A stretch of DNA of 21,355 nt, taken from the NCBI GenBank assembly GCA_964554105.1, contig CAZKNF010000059.1, positions 1 through 21,355 on the forward strand, given 5' to 3'. This DNA is from CAZKNF01 sp964554105. Its GTDB lineage: Bacteria; Bacteroidota; Rhodothermia; Rhodothermales; VXPQ01. The notes under the pieces were generated by a model, which made no database searches, had not been told where the DNA came from, and saw only the letters and a list, made by a program, of their open reading frames with translations. Below are positions 14,897 through 21,355 of the stretch, piece by piece. Position 1 is the first letter of the stretch; every line of letters begins with the position of its first letter. The position numbers and the translations under genes are program-made.

Positions 14897-15906
14897 CGCT
14901 CAACGCCGATCGACTCCGCAGCACGAACGGAGCCCATCCTGTCGAATTTCTCGATTCGTGCATCGATGAGTGCAGGAGTCGGAATATCTTCGAGCTGACC
15001 TAATGCCTTCGCGATAGCACGGCCAACCGATCCGTACGTCTCATCCGGATCACGGTGAGCCCCGCCGACAGGCTCGTCGATAATCTCATCGATCACGCCG
15101 TACTCGACGAGGTCGGTCGCCGTAAGCTTCAGAGCCTGTGCGGCATCCTCTTTATAATCCCACGATCTCCATAAGATTTGCGAACAACTTTCCGGAGAGA
15201 TGACGGAATACCAGGAATTCTCGAGCATGAGAATACGATCGCCAAGTCCCAGTCCCAGCGCACCGCCTGAAGCACCCTCACCAATCACCACAACGATGAC
15301 AGGGACGGAAAGCTGCGTCATCTCGAGCAGATTACGGGCAATGGCCTCGGCCTGTCCGCGCTCCTCCGCTTCGAGACCGGGATACGCCCCGGGCGTGTCG
15401 AGCAAGGTCACGATCGGCTTTCCGAACTTGGCGGCCAGCTTCATCAACCGCATCGCCTTGCGATAGCCCTCCGGATTCGGCATCCCAAACCGCCGGTACT
15501 TACGTGTCTTGGTATCGCGGCCCTTCTGATGGCCGAGGATCATAATCGAGCGATCCGCCCCGCCGTAGCGACTGCCTCTGAATTTTGCGAATCCGCCGAC
15601 GATAGCTGGATCATCTCCATAGAGGCGATCTCCATGCTGTTCGATGAATCCGTCTGTGATATGCTCGATGTATTCAGTCGTGTATGGCCTAAGCGGATGG
15701 CGCGCGATCTGCACGCGCTGCCAGCGCGTCAGATTACGGTAGATCGACGTCCGCAGTTCGTCGACACGAGCTTCGAGTGCGGCGATCTCTTCGGACAGAT
15801 CGACATCCATGTCTTGCGCATCGAACGCGCGCATTTCATCGAGTTTCTGTTCGAGTTCGACGAGTGGTCGCTCAAATTCGAGTAGGTGCTGTGACGACTT
15901 TCCCAT
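14893..15906 (-). CDS. accA: Acetyl-CoA carboxylase, carboxyltransferase subunit alpha
   Basis: A 337-residue AccA, slightly longer than the roughly 320 residues of the E. coli protein. With AccD it transfers CO2 from carboxybiotin to acetyl-CoA to make malonyl-CoA, the first step of fatty-acid synthesis. The N-terminus has the family pattern LEFERPLVELEQKLDEM followed by a coiled coil. The crotonase-like core contains the RPYTTEYIEHI region, HGDRLYGDDPAIVGG, GHQKGRDTK, NPEGYRKAMRLMKLA, LLDTPGAYPG, GEGASGGALG and ISPESCSQILW. accD is not in the window. It is the first gene of the accA-thioesterase-nadC cluster. The start has no Shine-Dalgarno sequence but fits the family N-terminus exactly. 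Confidence 0.97.
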   Translation of the reverse strand: MGKSSQHLLEFERPLVELEQKLDEMRAFDAQDMDVDLSEEIAALEARVDELRTSIYRNLTRWQRVQIARHPLRPYTTEYIEHITDGFIEQHGDRLYGDDPAIVGGFAKFRGSRYGGADRSIMILGHQKGRDTKTRKYRRFGMPNPEGYRKAMRLMKLAAKFGKPIVTLLDTPGAYPGLEAEERGQAEAIARNLLEMTQLSVPVIVVVIGEGASGGALGLGLGDRILMLENSWYSVISPESCSQILWRSWDYKEDAAQALKLTATDLVEYGVIDEIIDEPVGGAHRDPDETYGSVGRAIAKALGQLEDIPTPALIDARIEKFDRMGSVRAAESIGVER

Positions 15907-16047
15907 ATTGTAGATCGCACGCCTGTTATGGCCTTTATCTCCGTTTCATCTTAAGCAGCACTAGACTGCACGTCCTGTAGCCATGGTGATCACCGGATCA
16001 GGGCAGTCAGCGCTATGGCAGACGGTTGGTTTGTGCCGATGATCCGT
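15907..16047. promoter_or_regulatory. Upstream region of the accA cluster
   Basis: About 140 bases between the end of the glycosyltransferase chimera gene and accA, both on the minus strand. It should hold the accA promoter. GGTGATCACC at 15986-15995 is a perfect 10-base palindrome that could be an operator but is within chance expectation. No intrinsic terminator for the upstream gene was seen. Confidence 0.35.
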
Positions 16048-18186
16048 CTACTGCCGACTGCGTATCAGCTTCAGCGAACGCAGCACGATGTCCCAATCTA
16101 GTGAAGCAGATTGATTCCTGACGTAAAACCAGTACGCAGCGCCGATTTCGTCCCGTCCGGCGTCCGCCAAATCTACGGCATCTCCGACGACAAAAACGCC
16201 GGTCTTCAGGCCCCATTCCTCCGGCGGTAGGTAGCTTCCGTGTGGATCATACCCGATCAGGCTGCACCGGCCCACAATTACGGCGGGAAACTTTCGGGTC
16301 CGCTCGGCCAAGCGCCCTACGTACGAATTATTCCCGCCAACGAGCGCTGCTGCCGCTATCAGCGGGTGCATGAGTGCTCCGACAACTGCGACTGCGATTT
16401 CGAATGTTCGACGCGCGAACGGACTTCGCGGATGGATCAGGGTTTCTTCTGCTTCAAGGAGATTCACCATCGACAAGTCGTCGACAGACGCCTTCCCGAT
16501 GACGTGATCGCGCCCTTCAGCCAGGATGCGAAAATGGACAGGCAAATCGCGGAGGCGCTGGATGAGACGAAAGATCATCTGATTCGAAAGTGCGGCAGCC
16601 GCAAAAACAACGTCGTCGATTTGACGAAGCCTCACGATGTCGCGAAGCTGCGAAAGACGCCCCAGCGCTGCCGGATTAACGTGTTTGCTGGAACCGTTGC
16701 GCTTGGACGCGCCACCTCCTGATTCGACGAAGCCATCGAGTACGAACGGAGGATGAGGGTGGCGCGCGAGCATTGTTTGAAGGCGGGCAGCTTCAGCCCG
16801 ATGGCCGACCAACAACGCGTGCCGTGTTCGCCGGGGACCATCCTTCCGCCTGGCTGTGAGCAGACGAACCACGCTGAGTGCCGTTGCGGCCAGCGGGAAC
16901 GTCAGCAGAATGACGATTCTCGAAAATGCAAGATTCTTTACAAAGAACGAGACGCTGGCCACGACGAGCAATCCCAGCAAAATGCCGCCCCAGACGCTTC
17001 GTATCCGCGGCCGCCGTCCGTATCCACCCATTGCCGCTATACCGGTGACGGCGCCGATACCGTAGGCCGGCGCAACGGCGGCAAAAAATAGAGGCGAAAT
17101 GGCCGCGTCGAGCAGCGATGCGTGCGCCACAGCGGTTAGCGAAGCCACGGCATAGACGGTCGAAAAATCGAGCAGTGGCCAGGCCAACCTCCCGGCCCCG
17201 GCGACCATCACCGTTAACGCAGCGCGTACGACGATGCCGGCCCGCAGCAGCACCGCGAAGAAGTTCGAATAGCGGCTCTCAAAATGCTTCTCAGTGAAGC
17301 GCAGCATTGCACCATAAAACAGGCGCACGTAGCGCAATTCACCCTTTTTCGTACTTTCCCCCTTGTAATGGATGATCTCCGTCGCCGGAGTATAGTAGAT
17401 CTTCCAACCCGACTGCTGGATGCGGAAGCACCAATCGAGGTCTTCACCGTACATGAAAAAGTTCTCGTCTAGCAATCCGGCGCCGCGCGTATTATCGCGG
17501 GGAGGAAGGACCGGATCGTCATCATAATCCCCGCTTTCACCAGAATATTGGTCTCTTCGGAAATAGAGCGCGGCACGGCGGACGAGCATGCACGAACCGC
17601 TGAGTGCGTCGACTTCAGCTTCGCTATCCTCCGACAGGTACGTCATATTGTACCTTCCAAACGTTCGGCTCCGAGGAAATGCAGATGCAAGACCGATCAT
17701 TCGATAGAACGCAACCGACGGCGTGGGAAAAGCGCGCCGGCTTTCTCTCGCGAAACTGCCGTCGGGATTCAAAATCTTGCAGCCGGCCGCCCCCGCATCC
17801 GGATGGTCGTTCATGAAATCGAGCAGCGTCGAGAACGTGTCTTCTTGAACAATCGTATCGGGGTTCAAAATTAGAAGAAATCGACCCCGAGAGCGCCGGA
17901 TCGCCTGATTATTCGCCCGGCTATAACCGATATTTTCGTCATTGACGATGAGGTGCGCATCCGGAAACTCGGACTTTACCATTGCCGTGCTGCCGTCGAC
18001 CGAATTGTTGTCAACGACGAACACCTCCATCGAAAGACCATTTCCCGCACGGTAAATGGATCGCAGCGCCTGTTCAAGAAACTCCCGAACATTGTAATTG
18101 ACGATGATGACGGATAAGTCGACCAGGTCACCGGGGGAATGCTCCGCGGTTACGGCTGCCGGTTGCGGTGATGCTGATTTGCCCAT
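16048..18186 (-). CDS. Family 2 glycosyltransferase fused to membrane segments and an eroded sugar-phosphate-transferase-like tail
   Basis: A 712-residue chimera. Residues 22-300 form a GT-A fold glycosyltransferase of the WbbL/rhamnosyltransferase type: SVIIVNYN (25-32), VDNNSVDGS, NIGYSRANNQAI, the metal-site-like LNPDT (107-111) and LLDENFFMYGEDLDWCFR. An acidic, Asp/Gly/Ser-rich insertion lies at about 211-235. Four or more membrane segments occupy about 312-445. Residues 456-590 resemble the nucleotide-binding-like domain of undecaprenyl-phosphate sugar transferases (HALLVGHRAEAARL, then DDVVFAAAALS). The tail (591-712) keeps echoes of the transferase: RRTFEIAVAVVGALMHPLI, SLIGYDP, GLKTGVF and FYVRNQSASLDWDIVLRSL. 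It lacks KFRSM and the catalytic DELPQ. The GT half is probably active in polysaccharide assembly at the inner membrane; the tail is probably non-catalytic. Confidence 0.85.
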   Translation of the reverse strand: MGKSASPQPAAVTAEHSPGDLVDLSVIIVNYNVREFLEQALRSIYRAGNGLSMEVFVVDNNSVDGSTAMVKSEFPDAHLIVNDENIGYSRANNQAIRRSRGRFLLILNPDTIVQEDTFSTLLDFMNDHPDAGAAGCKILNPDGSFARESRRAFPTPSVAFYRMIGLASAFPRSRTFGRYNMTYLSEDSEAEVDALSGSCMLVRRAALYFRRDQYSGESGDYDDDPVLPPRDNTRGAGLLDENFFMYGEDLDWCFRIQQSGWKIYYTPATEIIHYKGESTKKGELRYVRLFYGAMLRFTEKHFESRYSNFFAVLLRAGIVVRAALTVMVAGAGRLAWPLLDFSTVYAVASLTAVAHASLLDAAISPLFFAAVAPAYGIGAVTGIAAMGGYGRRPRIRSVWGGILLGLLVVASVSFFVKNLAFSRIVILLTFPLAATALSVVRLLTARRKDGPRRTRHALLVGHRAEAARLQTMLARHPHPPFVLDGFVESGGGASKRNGSSKHVNPAALGRLSQLRDIVRLRQIDDVVFAAAALSNQMIFRLIQRLRDLPVHFRILAEGRDHVIGKASVDDLSMVNLLEAEETLIHPRSPFARRTFEIAVAVVGALMHPLIAAAALVGGNNSYVGRLAERTRKFPAVIVGRCSLIGYDPHGSYLPPEEWGLKTGVFVVGDAVDLADAGRDEIGAAYWFYVRNQSASLDWDIVLRSLKLIRSRQ

Positions 18187-18433
18187 GCTCAGATTTGAAC
18201 GAATACGCCTTCCCTCACCGTATCGAGGCTCTGTGAACGCACCCTCCTACTAGTTGATTCGTGGATCGTCTGTCCATGTTCCGATCGCGCAAGAATCCTT
18301 TTTACTCTAAATTCAACGGCGCCTTTCCTCGCCTGAGCGCGAGATGCGTTACCTTTGCTCCGCCCATGACTATCCGTTACACGTAGACGCGAGCGTCTGA
18401 ATGCCACAGATTTTCCCGAAGGAGTCGAACGTT
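18187..18433. promoter_or_regulatory. Divergent intergenic region upstream of the respiratory actA-actB genes
   Basis: About 247 bases between the divergently transcribed glycosyltransferase and actA genes, so promoters for both should lie here. A short stem AGACG/CGTCT with a CGAG loop sits at 18385-18398 in the probable actA leader. The AT-rich run around 18295-18315 (ATCCTTTTTACTCTAAATTC) is a possible promoter core. No confident -35/-10 pair could be assigned. Confidence 0.4.
18419..18424 (+). promoter_or_regulatory. Strong ribosome binding site of actA
   Basis: AAGGAG lies 9 bases before the ATG at 18434, the best Shine-Dalgarno match in the window. It selects this start over the in-frame ATG at 18401, which has none and would add 11 residues before the membrane anchor. 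Confidence 0.75.
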
Positions 18434-19048
18434 ATGCCCCTGCTTTCTCTAGCAGGAGCGTTGATCGGGGGTGTCGTTCTGATCTTTATCGTATGGTATT
18501 ATTTCTCGCCGGAGTTTACAGACGTCGGCTATGCGCCCGAACAGCCGGTGCCGTACAGCCATCAGCTCCACGTCGGAGAACTCGGTATGGATTGCCGCTA
18601 TTGTCACAGCAACGTTGAAACGGCGGCGGAAGCGAATTTACCTCCGACCCAAACCTGCATGAACTGTCATGGACAGATTCAGTCGGAATCGCTCGCCCTG
18701 CTTCCGGTGCGCGAAAGCTGGGCAACGGGCAGTTCTGTCGAGTGGGTGAAGGTCCATCACCTTCCCGACTTCGCGCGATTTAGTCACGCAATTCACGTAA
18801 ACAGCGGAGTCGGCTGCGAGACATGTCACGGGCGCGTCGATAGAATGGAGGTCGTCAGTCTCGTCGAGCCGTTGTCGATGGGCTGGTGCCTTGAATGCCA
18901 CCGGCAGCCCGAGATCTTCCTGCGACCGACCGATGAAGTTACGACAATGGGATTCGAGCAGCCGTCTAACTATGTCCAGCAGAACGTGGAGCGGATCCTG
19001 CATGAAGGCATTGTTCCACCAACCGACTGTTCAACCTGCCACTATTAG
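18434..19048 (+). CDS. actA: Alternative Complex III pentaheme cytochrome c subunit ActA
   Basis: A 204-residue membrane-anchored multiheme cytochrome. An N-terminal hydrophobic segment (about 4-24) serves as signal anchor. Five CxxCH haem sites follow: CRYCH (54-58), CMNCH (75-79), CETCH (128-132), CLECH (152-156) and CSTCH (199-203). Two cytochrome-c3-type His motifs precede haem sites (YSHQLHV before the first, FSHAIHV before the third) and likely provide distal ligands. Five haems in about 200 residues, followed by an actB gene, match the ActA subunit of Alternative Complex III described in Rhodothermus marinus. That complex oxidises menaquinol and passes electrons to a cytochrome c, HiPIP or terminal oxidase. 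AAGGAG 9 bases upstream supports this start. Confidence 0.93.
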   Translation: MPLLSLAGALIGGVVLIFIVWYYFSPEFTDVGYAPEQPVPYSHQLHVGELGMDCRYCHSNVETAAEANLPPTQTCMNCHGQIQSESLALLPVRESWATGSSVEWVKVHHLPDFARFSHAIHVNSGVGCETCHGRVDRMEVVSLVEPLSMGWCLECHRQPEIFLRPTDEVTTMGFEQPSNYVQQNVERILHEGIVPPTDCSTCHY

Positions 19049-19176
19049 GTCGCTGGACTCCAGAGTGCGGGGTCCACGCTGCTCTCGCCTCGTTCGAGCC
19101 ACCGTTTACGCTGATGCAAGAGCGCGCTGATTCTGACGTTTGGACGCCGAATTCTGATTTTCCACGAAGTGAAAGA
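19049..19176. other. Gap between actA and actB
   Basis: About 128 bases separate the actA stop from the preferred actB start. The actB frame is open through this gap and includes an in-frame ATG at 19114 with no Shine-Dalgarno sequence, so a longer actB N-terminus cannot be excluded. No terminator was seen. Confidence 0.4.
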
Positions 19177-21355
19177 ATGATAGACCTTCCGGTCCTTAAT
19201 AGTGACGCCGCCGACGGGGAGAAACCGCGTGAACGGTACTGGAAAAGCATTGCGCAGCTCCGGAATCAGCCGGAGTTCGACGCCGCGATGGAGGAGGAGT
19301 TCAGGGCGGGAGCCATCAAGCGCCCGGGTGGTGCGACACGGCGCCAGTTTCTCCAGATCATGGGGGCGTCGATGGCTATGGCCGGACTTGCCGCCTGCCG
19401 CCGCCCGATCGAACGCACGCTCCCTTATTCACGACAGCCGGAGGAGATCGTCCCCGGCATTCCGCTCTTCTACGCCACAGCGATGCCCTTTCGTGGCATC
19501 CTTCGTCCCGTACTCGTTGAGAGTCACGAGGGTAGGCCGACGAAGATAGAAGGCAATCCGCAGCACCCCATGAGCCGGGGTGCCACGGGCGTATTCGAGC
19601 AGGCATCGGTTCTGAATCTGTACGATCCCGATCGCTCGCACACTATTCTGCGTGAAGGTTCAGGGTCCTCCTGGCAGGATTTCCTGACGTTCGCGCAGCA
19701 ATTCTCGGCGGGGTTAGCCGACCGACGTGTCGTCGTCCTCTCCGAGCCGACATCCTCGCCGACAATACATGCACTCCGCGATGATTTGCAGAGCGCCTAT
19801 CCCGAAGCGAGCTGGATAACCTACCGGTCAGAGGGTGATGATGCGGAACGGTTGGGACTCCGCCAGCTCGCCGGCCGGCAGATTCGGCCCCTGTATCGCT
19901 TTTCAAATGCAGACGTTATCCTGAGCCTCGATGCCGACTTCCTTGGCCCGACGGAGCCGAATTTTGTTCATAATACCTCCGAGTTCGCCGCGTCCCGCCG
20001 AATCAGCTCTCCGAATGGAGAGATCAGCCGGCTCTATGTGGCCGAGAGCACCTATTCTTTAACCGGCGGCATGGCCGACCACCGCGTACGGGTCCGGGCG
20101 GCAGATATCCCCGCTTTGGCGACGGCAGTCGCCGCGCAGGTCGGCGTTGGCGGTCAGCCGCAGAGTGAATTCAGCGAACATCCCTTCGTAGTTTCCGCGG
20201 TTCGGGATTTGACGCAGGCAGGGAGCAACGGGGTCGTTGTGGCGGGAGAAACACAGCCACCCGAGATTCATGCGCTCGCCGCATCGATAAATGCCGCCAT
20301 CGGCGCATCAGGCAACACGGTCGAGTATCTGGATGTCGGTGACGCCGATGCCGAGGAGCCAATATCGGATCAGCTCGAGCAGCTTGCAGCAGACATGCAC
20401 TCGGGCAACGTTGATGCGCTTCTCATGATTGGTGTCAATCCGGTTTACGATGCCCCCGCGGAGCTGAACTTCGGCGAGGCCCTGCGCAGTGTCGAACAAT
20501 CGATACACGTTGGTCCGTACCTCGACGAAACCGGCCAGCGCTCCACCTGGCACATTCCGCGATCCCACTACCTCGAAGCATGGGGCGACGGCCGCGCATA
20601 CGACGGGACGCTCTCGATCATCCAGCCGCTCATTGCGCCCCTCTACGCAACCAAGTCGGAAGCCGAGGTTCTGAATGCGTTCGTCACCGGTACTGACCTG
20701 TCCGGTTACGACCTCGTTCGCGAAGAATGGACCAATTACATCCCAGGAAATTTCGAAGAGGGATGGGGTCGGGCCCTTCACGATGGATTTCTTCCGGACT
20801 CCGGGTACGCAGCCGGCTCGATCGGGGCCGGTACCGGATATACCGGTACGCTTCGCCAGTCGAGTCAAGATGAGTTTGAGGTGGTATTCCGCCACGACTC
20901 GACTGTGTTCAACGGCGAATATGCCAATAATGCGTGGCTCCAGGAGCTTCCTGATCCAACCACAAAAATCGTCTGGGATAATGTGGCATTGATGAGCCCT
21001 GCGACGGCGGAGCGCCTGGAAGTAGTCCAGGACTATCACAAAGGCGACTATCTAGTTGATATCGTCGAGCTGAGCATCGAAGGACGGTCTGTCGAATTGC
21101 CGATATGGATTCAGCCCGGCTTGCCCGACAATTCGATCCACGTCACCTTCGGCTACGGCCGCGACATCGTGACTACTCGGCCGGCCCGCGAGGCCCGGTT
21201 TTTCGACCTGGACCACTATACGGACATCTACGCTGACGGGGCCCTGGCCAACGGAGTTGGAAAAAATGTAGCGCCGATTCGTTCGGCGGCCATGGAGCGC
21301 GTTGCAGTCGGCGCCGACGTTCGGAAGACGGGCGGCACCTATAAAATTGTGACGA
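19177..21355 (+). CDS. actB: Alternative Complex III molybdopterin-oxidoreductase-like subunit ActB, 3' partial
   Basis: The first 726 residues of ActB; the frame is open to the end of the window. The N-terminus has the extended TAT-variant form found in these proteins: ERYWKSIAQL (19-28) and NQPEF, then a twin-arginine segment RRQFLQIMG (55-63). A hydrophobic Ala/Met-rich stretch ends in LAAC at residue 74. The following domain resembles the molybdopterin oxidoreductase superfamily (EGRPTKIEGNPQHPMSRG, then LMIGVNPVYDAP). Cys74 is the only cysteine in the visible part, so the N-terminal [4Fe-4S] cysteines of true molybdoenzymes are absent, as expected for ActB, whose clusters sit in its C-terminal domain. 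ATG 19177 was chosen because MIDLPVLN followed by YWKS fits the family start; ATG 19114 would add 21 residues. Confidence 0.92.
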   Translation, partial: MIDLPVLNSDAADGEKPRERYWKSIAQLRNQPEFDAAMEEEFRAGAIKRPGGATRRQFLQIMGASMAMAGLAACRRPIERTLPYSRQPEEIVPGIPLFYATAMPFRGILRPVLVESHEGRPTKIEGNPQHPMSRGATGVFEQASVLNLYDPDRSHTILREGSGSSWQDFLTFAQQFSAGLADRRVVVLSEPTSSPTIHALRDDLQSAYPEASWITYRSEGDDAERLGLRQLAGRQIRPLYRFSNADVILSLDADFLGPTEPNFVHNTSEFAASRRISSPNGEISRLYVAESTYSLTGGMADHRVRVRAADIPALATAVAAQVGVGGQPQSEFSEHPFVVSAVRDLTQAGSNGVVVAGETQPPEIHALAASINAAIGASGNTVEYLDVGDADAEEPISDQLEQLAADMHSGNVDALLMIGVNPVYDAPAELNFGEALRSVEQSIHVGPYLDETGQRSTWHIPRSHYLEAWGDGRAYDGTLSIIQPLIAPLYATKSEAEVLNAFVTGTDLSGYDLVREEWTNYIPGNFEEGWGRALHDGFLPDSGYAAGSIGAGTGYTGTLRQSSQDEFEVVFRHDSTVFNGEYANNAWLQELPDPTTKIVWDNVALMSPATAERLEVVQDYHKGDYLVDIVELSIEGRSVELPIWIQPGLPDNSIHVTFGYGRDIVTTRPAREARFFDLDHYTDIYADGALANGVGKNVAPIRSAAMERVAVGADVRKTGGTYKIVT

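Noticed and set aside
20308..21039. Minus-strand reading frame (243 codons) opposite actB
   Set aside because: The sense frame is a continuous ActB match; the antisense product shows no family motif.

Overview
The window is about 21 kb of gene-dense, moderately GC-rich chromosome, probably from a member of the Rhodothermota/Bacteroidota (Rhodothermia-like). This is inferred from three things: a Reg_prop/Y_Y_Y sensor kinase, the start of an Alternative Complex III (actA-actB) locus with a TAT-variant molybdopterin-like subunit, and the rarity of Shine-Dalgarno sequences before the starts. No database search was possible. No tRNA, rRNA, CRISPR array, transposase or phage gene was seen, and no gap between genes exceeds 300 bases.

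Layout. (1) 1-5440, plus strand: a signalling cluster. It holds a large propeller sensor histidine kinase (5' end outside the window), a stand-alone receiver protein, a STAS anti-anti-sigma-type protein, and a receiver-PP2C (SpoIIE/RsbU-like) phosphatase. This looks like a two-component system wired into a partner-switching module, although no RsbW-type anti-sigma kinase is visible. (2) 5465-12052, minus strand: in transcription order, a ROK sugar kinase, an undecaprenyl-phosphate sugar phosphotransferase, an ABC-F ATPase whose last bases overlap the start of an exported FG-GAP-type propeller protein, and a small lipoprotein. (3) 12269-13501, plus strand: a HAD phosphatase fused to a nucleoside/tRNA-type deaminase domain. 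(4) 13569-15906, minus strand: a tight accA - thioesterase - nadC cluster. (5) 16048-18186, minus strand: a family 2 glycosyltransferase fused to a membrane region and an eroded sugar-phosphate-transferase-like tail. (6) 18434-21355, plus strand: the pentaheme cytochrome ActA and the start of ActB, the first subunits of Alternative Complex III, a quinol-oxidising respiratory complex. ActB runs off the window.

Most likely places for something new: the sensor/receiver/STAS/phosphatase module with two sister receivers and no visible anti-sigma kinase; a pair of mutually exclusive hairpins sharing GTAC arms spaced exactly 17 nt apart just before the STAS gene; the HAD-deaminase fusion; and the glycosyltransferase chimera whose tail resembles a sugar-phosphate transferase without its catalytic motifs.
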